Assembly (NCBI GenBank): GCA_965204565.1
Contig: CBDBEU010000005.1
Location: 992,001-1,056,000, forward strand
Source: CBDBEU01 sp965204565
GTDB taxonomy: Bacteria > Pseudomonadota > Alphaproteobacteria > Rhizobiales > TMED25
DNA length: 64,000 bases
Direction of reading: 5' to 3'
In this document: one piece after another, positions 8,130-17,700 of the stretch
Layout of the letters: each line of letters starts with the position of its first letter
Position numbering within the stretch: the stretch's first letter is position 1
The notes under the pieces: model-generated
Seen by the model: the letters and a program-made list of their open reading frames with translations, nothing else
Database searches by the model: none
What the model was told of the DNA's origin: nothing
Translations under genes and position numbers: made by a program

Positions 8130-8171
8130 CGGCGGAGGCCCGGGTCGCCTGGGGTTTCCGCCGGAATTTTT
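8130..8171 (+). terminator. intercistronic hairpin between dctP and dctQ
   Basis: CGGCGGA (8130-8136) is perfectly complementary to TCCGCCG (8157-8163), enclosing a G/C-rich loop, and is followed by GAATTTTT. It is terminator-like but lies inside the operon. It could attenuate read-through and protect the dctP mRNA, so that the binding protein is made in excess over the membrane subunits. Confidence 0.7.
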
Positions 8172-8208
8172 GGTGTGTGTGATTCAGTCGGCTCTCTAGG
8201 GGACATTG

Positions 8209-8730
8209 ATGTCGCTCATCACTTTCAGTGATCGTTTGTCCAAATTCTTGATGGTCGCCGCAGCGGCCTGGGCCTTCGGCCTAGCGTTTCTCGTTATGGG
8301 CAACATCATCGGGCGCTATGTTTTCGATGCGCCCATATACGGCACCGCCGAGATCGTCGCGTCTTCCATCGTTATCGTCGTGTTTTTACAGGCCGGCTAC
8401 GCCATTCGCTCGCGTTCCATGCTCAAAGCGGATTTCCTCGTCATCCATCTGCCACAGAAGGTGCAGCAGATATTGCTGGCTTTTGGATATCTCCTGGGCG
8501 CCGCCTTCTTCCTCATGATCATTACCGGCGGTTGGGAAGAAAGCATCAGATCATTTGTGGAGGGGGAGTATGAAGGCGAAGGCGCCTTGCGTGTTCCCTC
8601 CTGGCCGGCCCGCTGGACGGTGCTGATCGGCAGCGGACTGGCGATGATCAACTATCTGGTGATGGCCTATATCGACATCTTCAATCCGGAACTCTTGGAT
8701 TCTGAACGGGACGCAGGCCCCTCTTTCTGA
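8209..8730 (+). CDS. dctQ: TRAP transporter small membrane subunit (DctQ family)
   Basis: This 173-residue protein has four predicted transmembrane helices, the signature of the TRAP small permease. The first helix carries MVAAAAWAFGLAFLVMGNIIGRYVF, and the next begins after PIYGTAEIVASS, as in the family where NVxxRYxF is conserved. It forms a complex with DctM and takes substrate from DctP. ATG 8209 is chosen because AGGGGA lies 5 bp upstream; an in-frame TTG precedes it directly. It lies 115 bp after dctP and 30 bp before dctM on the same strand. Confidence 0.9.
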   Translation: MSLITFSDRLSKFLMVAAAAWAFGLAFLVMGNIIGRYVFDAPIYGTAEIVASSIVIVVFLQAGYAIRSRSMLKADFLVIHLPQKVQQILLAFGYLLGAAFFLMIITGGWEESIRSFVEGEYEGEGALRVPSWPARWTVLIGSGLAMINYLVMAYIDIFNPELLDSERDAGPSF

Positions 8731-8760
8731 CCAGGTCAATCCAAGCGCGAGATCAATCCA

Positions 8761-10128
8761 TTGTTTGAAGTCAACACCGCCATATTGCTGATCGCCAGCC
8801 TCATTGGGTTGGTCGCCATCGGTGTCCACATTGCCATAGCGCTTGGCGTTACCAGTGCACTTGGCGTTTTTCTCGTCACCGGCGCCGACACCAATGCGTT
8901 CCATACTGTTCAGGCGATGCTGGCGGCGACAGCTTATGAAGCCATTCGCGCTTATGTTTTTGCCGTAATCCCATTGTTCATGCTGATGGGAGAATTCATC
9001 GGCAAGTCAGGAGTGGTGACAGACGTCTATCGCGGCATCAATCGCTTGTTGCACAGACTGCCGGGCCGTCTGGCCATTGCGACTGTGGTCGGAAACGCAC
9101 TTTTTTCCTTCGTCACCGGTGTCAGCATTGCTTCGGCCGCCGCGTTCTCGCGTATCGCCTATCCGGAAATGAAACGCTACGGCTACCACAAGGGTTTCGC
9201 GCTGGGCGCGGTGGCTGGCTCCAGCTGTCTGGGGATGCTCATTCCGCCTTCGGTGCTGATGATTGTCTGGGGCATTTTGACCGAGCAATCCATCGGCCAG
9301 CTTTTTGCCGCAGGAGTGTTTCCCGGCTTGCTGCTGGCGAGCCTGTTTATCCTCTATGTATTTGGCTTTTCGCTGTCGCGGCCCGCCGCGGTCGGTATCA
9401 AACCGGGGGGCGAGGGCGGTGCCGCGTCCGGCGAAAGTGTGATTTCGGAAGAAGAAGACGTTTCAACTGTCCAGTTCTTGATCAGCCTCACCGGCATCCT
9501 GCTTGTCATTGTGGCTGTTCTGGGCGGTATCTGGTTTGGTATTTTCACACCCACCGAGGGCGCGGGGGCGGGCGCGCTGATCGGTCTGGCGCTTGGCATC
9601 ATCAAAGGAATGCGATTCCGCGATATTATTGATTCCATCTTGTCGGTGGGGCGGACTTCCGCACCGATCCTGCTGCTCTTGATTGCCGCGGCGCTTTATT
9701 CGCGCACCCTTGCCATGACAGGTCTGGCCAACGCCATTGAGAGCCTGTTTCTCGGCTCGGGCATGGAGCCGTGGATGATCATCACGGTCATGGTGCTGGT
9801 GTGGTTCGCTCTTGGAATGATTATCGATTCCATCTCGATCATGTTGCTGACCGCAGCCATCTTCGCGCCCATCGCGACCCAGCTCGGCTATGATCCAATC
9901 GCCTTTGCCATTATCGCGATCATTGCCATCGAGGCCGGCCTGCTGACTCCGCCATTTGGTTTACTGGTCTATACGGTCAAATCATCAATTCAGCAAATTG
10001 ATCGAGACATAAACGTGATGACGATCTTCAAGAGCTCGACACCGTTCTGGATCATCATGCTGATCGCCATGATCTTGATCATCAACTTTCCGGAAATCGC
10101 AACTTGGCTCCCCAATCAGTTGTTCTGA
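8761..10128 (+). CDS. dctM: TRAP transporter large membrane subunit (DctM family)
   Basis: This 455-residue Na+-coupled permease subunit has about twelve hydrophobic helices. Conserved DctM features are visible: FAVIPLFMLMGEFIGKSG, GNALFSFVTGVSIASAAAFSRIAYPEMKRYGY, the re-entrant segment GSSCLGMLIPPSVLMIVWGI, and GLLTPPFGLLVYTVK near the end. The start is a TTG at 8761 giving MFEVNTAILL; no better in-frame start exists nearby and the ribosome-binding site is weak, so translation may be coupled to dctQ. A Gly/Glu-rich cytoplasmic loop (KPGGEGGAASGESVISEEED) is longer than usual. With dctP and dctQ the transporter looks complete and functional. Confidence 0.92.
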   Translation: MFEVNTAILLIASLIGLVAIGVHIAIALGVTSALGVFLVTGADTNAFHTVQAMLAATAYEAIRAYVFAVIPLFMLMGEFIGKSGVVTDVYRGINRLLHRLPGRLAIATVVGNALFSFVTGVSIASAAAFSRIAYPEMKRYGYHKGFALGAVAGSSCLGMLIPPSVLMIVWGILTEQSIGQLFAAGVFPGLLLASLFILYVFGFSLSRPAAVGIKPGGEGGAASGESVISEEEDVSTVQFLISLTGILLVIVAVLGGIWFGIFTPTEGAGAGALIGLALGIIKGMRFRDIIDSILSVGRTSAPILLLLIAAALYSRTLAMTGLANAIESLFLGSGMEPWMIITVMVLVWFALGMIIDSISIMLLTAAIFAPIATQLGYDPIAFAIIAIIAIEAGLLTPPFGLLVYTVKSSIQQIDRDINVMTIFKSSTPFWIIMLIAMILIINFPEIATWLPNQLF

Positions 10129-10134
10129 TCCCTG

Positions 10135-10855
10135 TCAGGCCCGCCAACCGACGGTGCCCCTGAAAGCGCAGTTGCCGTCCTGATTTCGCACCCGGACCAC
10201 GCTCTCATTGCCATGATCGGCGACATGGATGGTGAAGGGCTGATCGATAAAGATCGGCTGCTGGGCGCGAAATGAGAATGTTGCCGGCGCTGTTCCCTCA
10301 CGGTGTCGCATGGCGGTGCCGGCCATCAGGGTTGCGACCAGCGGTCCGTGCACCACAAGACCCGGATATCCTTCCGATTGATCGGCATAGGGCGCGTCAT
10401 AGTGGATACGGTGGCCATTGAAGGTCAGCGCGGAATAGCGAAACAGCAGCACCCGATTCTGGCATTTCGCCATAGACAAGGTCCTAGTCTTCGGTGATCG
10501 CGAGGCCACCAGCGCCTGAAATCTCGTGGCGCAGGGTAACGAAAGTGAGCGCCCCGGGAGACCCTTCTTGGCTGCGACATCGATAATGGTGATGCGGCGA
10601 TGGGCGATTTGACCGAGGATCAGCGGGCGCTGGCAGAAATCCACCCAATGCTGCATGGCCGTCGCGGCCGGGTTCGGAGCGTTGCCCGATGACCCAGAAA
10701 TACAGCCAGCGCCACAATGGCGGTAGGGGTGCGCCTTCTTGAGGCGCAGCTTCGCCGCTATCAAGGCTTGCCCAGAGGGCAAAAGCGCGCTCGGTGGATA
10801 TGATGTCGTCGGCTTCAATCGCGCGGCCGATCCACTTGTCCGTGTCCTGATCCAT
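10135..10855 (-). pseudogene. MaoC-type hydratase (3-methylfumaryl/mesaconyl-CoA hydratase-like), frameshifted
   Basis: A complete MaoC-family hydratase can be followed on the minus strand only by switching frames. MDQDTDKWIGRAIEADD through PLPPLWRWLYFW and GRDGHAALGGFLPA comes from one frame (10855 to about 10650). RRITIIDVAAKKG is in a second frame, then GALTFVTLRHEISGAGG returns to the first. LLFRYSALTFNGHRIHYDAPYA, YPGLVVHGPLVATL and the end GWRA follow in the second. The last part is the hot-dog-fold core with the hydratase motif. At least three indels are needed, so the gene is dead or badly sequenced. It sits 2 bp downstream of a decayed acyl-CoA dehydrogenase, suggesting a lost acyl-CoA pathway converging on the TRAP operon. 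Confidence 0.8.
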
Positions 10856-10857
10856 TT

Positions 10858-11249
10858 TCAATAAGACCTCGGCAGACCCAGAAAATGGGCGGCGATGAAT
10901 CCCAGCATCATATTGGTGGAAACTGGGGCCGTGCGGAACAGACGGCATTCGCGCCATTTGCGCTCAATGTCGTATTCGCGCGCGAATGCAAAGCCGCCGA
11001 ATGTCTGAAAGCAGGCTTCGGCAGCGGCCCATGCGGCCTCTGAGGTCAGGAGCTTTGCCATATTGGCCTCGGCGCCGCATATCTCGCCCGCGTCAAACAG
11101 ACAGGCTGATCAGATCGGGCCGCCTCAAGATTTGCATGGGCGCTGGCCGCATCGCGTACACGCCAATATTCGCCTGGAAATCCTTCGCAGATTTTCGCTA
11201 CCGCCTGGCGCAGTTCCGGAAAATCCTCACCGAGGGTCAATTGGGTCAT
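10858..11249 (-). pseudogene. acyl-CoA dehydrogenase with large internal deletion
   Basis: Two ends of an acyl-CoA dehydrogenase lie together. The N-terminus MTQLTLGEDFPELRQAVAKICEGFPGEYWR (split here as residues 1-30 from ATG 11249) runs straight into RDAASAHANLEAARSD, which normally lies about 200 residues further along. After a frameshift the C-terminus continues as MAKLLTSEAAWAAAEACFQ, TFGGFAFAREYDIERKWRE and ends GLPRSY. The FAD-binding middle domain and the substrate pocket are missing, so no enzyme can be made. It is placed just upstream of the MaoC remnant in the same orientation, which matches a former degradative operon. Confidence 0.82.
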
Positions 11250-11258
11250 GGCCGCCTT

Positions 11259-11846
11259 TCAGGTCTGTTTGGTGCCATATATGCGATCACCGGCATCGCC
11301 GGGGCCAGGAACGATATAGCCCTTGTTGTTGGGGTTCGGATCAATTACGGCGTTGAAAATCGGCACATCCGGTCGCGCCGCCGACAAGCGCTCAATGCCT
11401 TCCCTGACTGCCGGCAGCGAGACAAAGGAGATAGAATGCGCGCCCGCCTGTTTGAGCCTCGAGATGGCGGAGTTGGTGGTCGCCGGCATCGGGTCGACGA
11501 CAATCACCCGGCGCTCGCCAATATCTTCCGGCACCTTGAAGTAATATTCGATGGCTTCAAGTGTATGGTGGTCGCGATAAAGGCCGATATGGGCGACGCG
11601 GGCTGAAGGCACGAGATCGAGCATGCCTTCCAAAAGACCGTTGCCGGCGCGCAATATCCAGGCAAAGACCGGTTTCTTGCCCGGAATTTTGGGCGCCGGC
11701 AACGGTCCCGTCGGGGTTTCGATGTCGACCGTCTCCAGCGCCGGGTCACGGGTAACCTCATGGCGGATGAGGGTTGAAATCTCGTAGCGCATCAGGGTCA
11801 GCTTGTGCCGCACCGGTGGATGATCGATGACCGTGGCGCCGTACAT
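11259..11846 (-). CDS. upp: uracil phosphoribosyltransferase homologue with damaged motifs
   Basis: The frame is open for 195 residues and is clearly Upp (uracil + PRPP to UMP). It starts MYGATVIDHPPVRHKLTLMR and ends KGYIVPGPGDAGDRIYGT, where the uracil-contacting GDAGDR is intact. Two defects stand out. After LTLMR about 16 residues normally present (the TSTxxFRxLLR segment) are missing. The PRPP loop, which in the family reads DPMLATGGSA, is DPMPATTNSA at 118-127, losing both glycines. ILRAGLG is altered to ILRAGNG. In E. coli-type enzymes these residues bind PRPP, so activity is doubtful. It may be a young in-frame pseudogene or a diverged paralogue. Confidence 0.85.
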   Translation of the reverse strand: MYGATVIDHPPVRHKLTLMRYEISTLIRHEVTRDPALETVDIETPTGPLPAPKIPGKKPVFAWILRAGNGLLEGMLDLVPSARVAHIGLYRDHHTLEAIEYYFKVPEDIGERRVIVVDPMPATTNSAISRLKQAGAHSISFVSLPAVREGIERLSAARPDVPIFNAVIDPNPNNKGYIVPGPGDAGDRIYGTKQT

Positions 11847-11918
11847 GTTTTCCCACCGTGGCTCGGGCGGCGTGAGTTTACTGCATTTGCCGCCGCGCCC
11901 GATACGGCTCCGCGCCTT

Positions 11919-12851
11919 TCACCCGATCTCATTGCGCGGACGCGAGCGGCCGCGGGTCATCAGCACAATGCCGATCATGATCAGGCCGAATGCGATGAAG
12001 TGGAAGGTCTCCAGCGGTTCTCCCAGCAGGATCATCGCCATTCCGGTGGTGAACAATGTGCGGCAGTAAAGTCCGACGGTTGCTTTGGCCGGGCCAAGCG
12101 AAAGCACGGCGATATTGTTGAGCCCGACCGCGACAACCGCGATGGCGGTGCCGACCCAGCCGATCACCAGAATACTTTCAAGGGTTACGGGAACCGGAAT
12201 ATAGATAATGGTTTCAATGATATAAAAGGGCAAAAGCGCAATCGCACCAAGCACCTGAATGAGCACCAGGATCAGTAATGGACCGATAGAGTGCGGCACT
12301 TTGCCGATCATCGATGTGTAAAAGGCAAATCCCATGGTGCCGGCAATCATGATGAGATCGCCGCTGCGAAAGGAAAGGCGACCGAGCTCGGCATAGGAGC
12401 TACCCAGAACGATCACCAGCACGCCGGTCATGGCGATTGCAGTACCGGCGGCCTGTTTGCGGTTGATGGTGTGACCGACCACCAGCCAGGCAGCAAACAG
12501 GGTCAGTGCCGGCTGGGCGGTTAGGATGATTGAGCCGTTGATCGCGGTGGTAAAATTATAGGCGACATAAACCAGCGCATTTCCCGCCGGCATTAGCGTA
12601 AGTGCCATCAGTGAGAACAGCTTCCAGTGGCGGATGATGACTTCGCGCTGGCGCACCAACTCGCGCCAGGCAAAAGGCATGACCACCGCCGCACCGACCG
12701 CAACGCGCCAGAAGGCAAGACCCATGGGCGGAATCTCGCCGCTGATATAGCGCCCGATAATGTGATTGCTCGAAACCACGAAGGCGGCGGTGACCAAAAG
12801 AATCCAGGGCCAGGGTCCGGAGCCAAAATGCCGTTCTGAAAAGCTCGCCAC
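11919..12851 (-). CDS. DMT superfamily (EamA) transporter
   Basis: This 310-residue membrane protein has ten predicted helices in two EamA repeats, of the same superfamily as the protein at 745-1671 but not a close copy. Helix 1 follows WPWILLVTAAFVVSSNHIIGRYISG, and the typical EamA motif MGLAFWRVAVGAAVVMPFAW is at about 42-61. The second repeat begins near residue 155. The start codon is GTG at 12851; no ATG lies nearby in frame. The cytoplasmic tail is short and basic (TRGRSRPRNEIG). The substrate is unknown. Confidence 0.87.
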   Translation of the reverse strand: MASFSERHFGSGPWPWILLVTAAFVVSSNHIIGRYISGEIPPMGLAFWRVAVGAAVVMPFAWRELVRQREVIIRHWKLFSLMALTLMPAGNALVYVAYNFTTAINGSIILTAQPALTLFAAWLVVGHTINRKQAAGTAIAMTGVLVIVLGSSYAELGRLSFRSGDLIMIAGTMGFAFYTSMIGKVPHSIGPLLILVLIQVLGAIALLPFYIIETIIYIPVPVTLESILVIGWVGTAIAVVAVGLNNIAVLSLGPAKATVGLYCRTLFTTGMAMILLGEPLETFHFIAFGLIMIGIVLMTRGRSRPRNEIG

Positions 12852-12901
12852 GCAGCCCCCGCTGATGGATTGGTCGATTGTCGGGAAGGACGCCCGGTCC
12901 C

Positions 12902-13220
12902 TTATGGATCACTGCCTGATGGAACGGGGATGATGCGCTCACCACCGGTATCCAGCGGTAGAAGGATCTCCGGTCCCTGATTGTGGACGATGCGGTAGTC
13001 CTTCTGAAGCTTGCGGGCAAGACTGTCTAGCAGATAGGCACCAGAATAATGCATCGGAATGACGATCGGCGCGCCAATCTGGCCGATCACTTTCGCTGCG
13101 GTGTCGTGGTCCATGGTGTGGTTGCCGCAATCGGCATATATGGAACCGACTTTGGCGTGTATGTCACGCGCGATGCCACGCTTGTTCTTGGCCGGCAGGG
13201 CGCTCCATTCGCTTGCCCGC
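12902..13220 (-). pseudogene. MBL-fold metallohydrolase, C-terminal remnant
   Basis: The last ~105 codons before the stop at 12902 match the end of a metallo-beta-lactamase-fold hydrolase: NKRGIARDIHAKVGSIY, then ADCGNHTMDHDTAAKVIGQI, then APIVIPMHYSGAYLLD (the metal-coordinating His of the final strand), then QGPEILLPLDTGG. The N-terminal metal site (HxHxDH) is absent. Upstream (13220-13564) the frame stays open but shows no homology, so the annotated portion is only a 3' fragment. Between SIY and ADCGNH a few residues seem lost compared with the family. Confidence 0.65.
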
Positions 13221-13711
13221 GTCGGTTGAAGAATAAGTTGGACCCGGAGAATTTTTCGTGTTGCGATTTGAATACCGGGCAGGCTGGAACGCCACTTTAT
13301 GGGATCATTACCCGTAGAAGCCGCAATTGCTTTGGTCCGAACCCATGGACGGGAACAAATCCGGGTACGCTTCTGGAGCGGTACGCAGCCCGGCAAGAGC
13401 GTAGGTTGGACAAGGAAGACGAGGGAGGACGAACCCGCGTCACGGCCGGATAAGTCAAACCGAACCGCTGGCACGATCAACAGCAACGACAATTTTAGCG
13501 ACCGATGGCGCCGCCCGGCATGTTCCGGGTGGGATGGCGCAGTCAGCACCGGGTTTTCGAGCAACGTAACTCACACAATATCCGAGGGCGCTGTGACACC
13601 GTTGCGACCGATGGCACCTCGTCAGTGTGCCGTGATCAAAAGCGCCACCGAACCGCGCAGCTCTTAGGGAAAAACCGTAGCCGCAATCGGTTCAATCCCG
13701 CCTGCTTGATG
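13221..13711. other. gene-free stretch
   Basis: No coding sequence with recognisable homology, tRNA, terminator or obvious repeat was seen here. Open frames exist on both strands but have arginine/proline-rich composition typical of unselected GC-rich DNA. Confidence 0.5.
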
Positions 13712-14191
13712 TCAACCACCAATTTGCCAGGTGGCGCCGCCTTCAGACCTTGTCAGCGAGTATTGCGTATTACCCTCACCGCTGGCTTCGCCGGCCTCAA
13801 GTTGTGTGTCGTTCAAAAATACCTTGCGCAGAACAAGCGCCCTGTCGATGCATGATTGAAACGAATGGCGAAGCGATTCCCTGCAATCGGTTTCATTGGT
13901 CATCCGGATTTCAATTTTTTTCACCTCGCCAAGCGCATTTGGAACATCAAAGCTGTACATGTCACGCTGCTTTTTTTCGATCATCAGTTGAGCGATTTGC
14001 TCGCCATTGACACTGACACGCATTTCAGGCCACCCGGCGAAATTGACCCCGGCTGCCTCTATTTTGATGACATTGTCGGAAGCGGCAATTTCAATTATTG
14101 GCTTTTCACCCGAGGTCAGAAAAAAAGCAGCGGTGCCACCTATAGCCACCAATGCAACTAGCGCGATCAATCTGGTGCGTGTTACGGCCAT
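13712..14191 (-). CDS. membrane-anchored protein with a possible carbohydrate-binding (CBM60/36-like) domain
   Basis: This is a small 159-residue protein. An N-terminal hydrophobic helix (LIALVALVAIGGTAAFFL, about 8-25) serves as signal anchor or uncleaved signal. It is followed by a predicted beta domain: IIEIAASDNVIKIEAAG, then WPEMRVSVNGEQIAQ, then VKKIEIRMTNE, then DRALVLRKVFLNDTQL. The arrangement (ligand-strand, 'VNG' strand, then 'I.I.FTND...DRNL.V..I.LNG') recalls calcium-dependent xylan-binding modules of CBM36/CBM60 type. This is by memory of the pattern and not proven. ATG 14191 is chosen because AAGGAG sits 6 bp upstream. It is divergent from the giant repeat gene, with about 530 bp between them. 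Confidence 0.65.
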   Translation of the reverse strand: MAVTRTRLIALVALVAIGGTAAFFLTSGEKPIIEIAASDNVIKIEAAGVNFAGWPEMRVSVNGEQIAQLMIEKKQRDMYSFDVPNALGEVKKIEIRMTNETDCRESLRHSFQSCIDRALVLRKVFLNDTQLEAGEASGEGNTQYSLTRSEGGATWQIGG

Positions 14192-14725
14192 GCTCAGCTC
14201 CTTGTTCATTGTGCTGCATTCAATACAGGATCCGAGTAAAGCCGAATTGGTGCGTTGATGCACGTTTCTTGGAAAGACGGTTGCGAGAATGGTGTGGCGG
14301 GAATTCGCAGAAAAAGTCAAAAATCGGCCACGCGATGCGATCATCTCACCGTCGCCGCGGCAAGGCTGTTTTGCGAAATTTGTTGTGCTGTCGGAATATG
14401 ATGCGCTTGAACGCATCTTTGCATTGTCAGTTGTGCTGACCAACGCCGGGATGGCCCTGGCGCAGACCGATATTGGCAGCGCTGTCCGAGTTGAAAACCG
14501 AAATCCGGTTGCCGAAATCACTGGGCGGGTCACGCCATTATCTGCGATGGTTTCAGCACCTCGAACTGGAAAACGCCTCACCCCGCACTTGACTCTTCAC
14601 CACTCTCATCACTGCGATTTGAGCTTATTTATCATGTGCCATTTCAAATAATGTGCTATTTTGTGGCGGAGCCAGACTTCGCGTAGCCCCGACAAACACG
14701 CGAATATGGCAGAGGAGGGCAGACA
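14192..14725. other. upstream region of giant gene 1, shared with giant gene 2
   Basis: No gene is supported. From about 14444 to the start codon the sequence is nearly the same as the region in front of giant gene 2 (22564-22620 plus about 23100-23315). It includes an AT-rich island at about 14612-14660 (TTGAGC, then TTATTTATCATG and CAAATAATGTGCTATTTTG) that stands out from the GC-rich surroundings and is a plausible promoter. The segment CGAAATCCGGTTGCCGAAATC at about 14498-14518 sits where copy 2 carries an IS5-type transposase remnant. Confidence 0.6.
14612..14662 (+). promoter_or_regulatory. AT-rich putative promoter region of giant gene 1
   Basis: It is an AT-rich block about 65-115 bp upstream of the start codon and is conserved almost base for base before giant gene 2 (about 23209-23254). 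Individual -35 and -10 elements cannot be fixed with confidence. Confidence 0.35.
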
Positions 14726-17700
14726 ATGGCGCAACAAACCCGGACCACGTTCGACGACGACAATGATGGAACCATTGACCGCATTGAGTACGACCTGGAC
14801 GGTGACGGCAATATCGACCGGACGGCCCACCTGAACGCGGACGGTCGCTGGGAGCGGGTGGAACTGGATCGGGACGATGACGGTAATATCGATCGGATCA
14901 TTCACCAGGCGTTTGATGACGACGGCACCCGGAGCCTGACCCGGAGGGACTTCGACTCAGACGACGACGGCACCATCGACCGGAGCGAGCACTACACTTA
15001 CAATGCGAGTGGCACCCGGACCCGAACCGATTTCGACGATGACGCGGACGGCACGACCGACCGCATCGCGTTCGACCTGGACGGTGACGGCACCATCGAC
15101 CAGACGGCCCACCTGAACGCGGCTGGTCTCTGGGAGCGGGTGGAACGGGATCTGGACGATGACGGTAATATCGACCGGATCGATCACCAGGCGTTTGCCG
15201 CGGACGGCACCCGGAGCCTGACCCGGAGGGACTTCGACTCAGACGACGACGGCACCATCGACCGGAGCGAGGTCTACACTTACAACGCGAGTGGCAGTCT
15301 GATCCGAACCGATTTCGACGATGACGCGGACGGCACGCGCGACCGCATCGCGTTCGACCTGGACGGTGACGGCAATATCGACCGGAAGGCCCACCTGAAC
15401 GCGGACGGTCGCTGGGAGAGGGTGGAACACGACCTGGACGATGACGGCAATATCAACCGGATCGATCACAACGCATTTGCCGCGGACGGCACCCGGAGCC
15501 TGACCCGGAGGGACTTCGACTCAGACGACGACGGCACCATCGACCGGAGCGAGGTCTACACTTACAACGCGAGTGGCAACCGGACCCGGACCGATTTCGA
15601 CGATGACGCGGACGGCACGACCGACCGCATCGCGTTCGACCTGGACGGTGACGGCAATATCGACCGGACGGCCCACCTGAACGTGGACGGTCGCTGGGAG
15701 AGGGTGGAACTGGATCTGGACGATGACGGCAATATCAACCGGATCGATCACCGGGCGTTTGCCGCGGACGGCACCCGGAGCCTGACCCGGAGGGACTTCG
15801 ACTCAGACGACGACGGCACCATCGACCGGAGCGAGGCCTACACTTACAACGCGAGTGGCAGTCTGATCCGAACCGATTTCGACGATGACGCGGACGGCAC
15901 CATCGACCGGAAGGCGTTCGACCTGGACGGTGACGGCAATATCGACCGGAGCGAGGCCTACACTTACAACGCGACCGGCAACCGGACCCGGACCCGTTTC
16001 GATGACGACAATGACGGCACTATCGACCGGAGCGAGGCCTACACGCTCGACGGGGGCGGCACCCGGACCCGGACCGATTTCGACGATGACGCGGACGGCA
16101 CCATCGACCGGAAGGCGTTCGACCTGGACGGTGACGGCAATATCGACCAGACGGCCCACCTGAACGCGGACGGTCGCTGGGAGCGGGTGGAACGGGATCT
16201 GGACGATGACGGTAATATCGACCGGATCATTCACCAGGCGTTTGATGACGACGGCACCCGGAGCCTGACCCGGAGGGACTTCGACTCAGACGACGACGGC
16301 ACCATCGACCGGAGCGCGCACTACACTTACAACGCGAGTGGCAGTCTGATCCGAACCGATTTCGACGATGACGCGGACGGCACCATCGACCGGAAGGCGT
16401 TCGACCTGGACGGTGACGGCACTATCGACCGGAGCGAGGCCTACACTTACAACGCGACCGGCAACCGGACCCGGACCCGTTTCGATGACGACAATGACGG
16501 CACTATCGACCGGAGCGAGGCCTACACGCTCGACGGGGACGGCACCCGGACCCGAACCGATTTCGACGATGACGCGGACGGCACCATCGACCGGAAGGCG
16601 TTCGACCTGGACGGTGACGGCACCATCGACCGGAGTGAGGCCTACACGCTTGACGAGGGCGGCAACCTGATTCGGACCGCCTTCGACGACGACAATGACG
16701 GCACTATCGACCGGGCCGGGTTCGACGACGACAATGACGGCACCATCGACCGGAGCGAGGCCTACACTTACAACGCGACCGGCAGTCTGACCCGGACCGA
16801 TTTCGACGACGACAATGACGGCACCATCGACCGGAGCGAGGCCTACACGCTCGACGGGGACGGCACCCGGACCCGGACCGATTTCGACGATGACGCGGAC
16901 GGCACCATCGACCGGAAGGCGTTCGACCTGGACGGTGACGGCACCATCGACCGGAGTGAGGCCTACACGCTTGACGAGGGCGGCAACCTGATTCGGACCG
17001 CCTTCGACGACGACAATGACGGCACCATCGACCGGAGCGAGGCCTACACTTACAACGCGACCGGCAGTCTGACCCGGACCGATTTCGACGACGACAATGA
17101 CGGCACCATCGACCGGAGCGAGGCCTACACGCTCGACGGGGACGGCACCCGGACCGCCTTCGACGACGACAATGACGGCACCATCGACCGGGCCGGGTTC
17201 GACGACGACGCGGACGGCACCATCGACCGGAGCGAGGCCTACACTTACAATGCGACCGGCAGTCTGACCCGGACCGATTTCGACGATGACGCGGACGGCA
17301 CGACCGACCGCATCGCGTTCGACCTGGACGGCGACGGCAATATCGACCGGACGGCCCACACGAACGCGGACGGTCGCTGGGAGCGGGTGGAACACGATCT
17401 GGACGATGACGGCACTGTCGACCGGGTCGAGCACTACACATTTGATGACGACGGCACCATCGACCGCATCGCGTTCGACCTGGACGGCGACGGCACCATC
17501 GACCGGAGCGAGGCCTACACTTACAACGCGACCGGCAGTCTGACCCGGACCGATTTCGACGATGATGCGGACGGAACGACCGACCGCATCGCGTTCGACC
17601 TGGACGGCGACGGCAATATCGACCGGATCGATCACCAGGCGTTTGATGACGACGGCACCCGGAGCCTGACCCGGAGGGACTTCGACCCGGACGGTGACGG

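Noticed and set aside
10984..11606. Plus-strand frame of about 200 codons across the acyl-CoA dehydrogenase and upp region
   Set aside because: Opposite strand of recognisable genes; no homology.
13221..13564. N-terminal part of the metallohydrolase frame
   Set aside because: Open but without homology or ribosome-binding site; the family N-terminal metal motif is absent.
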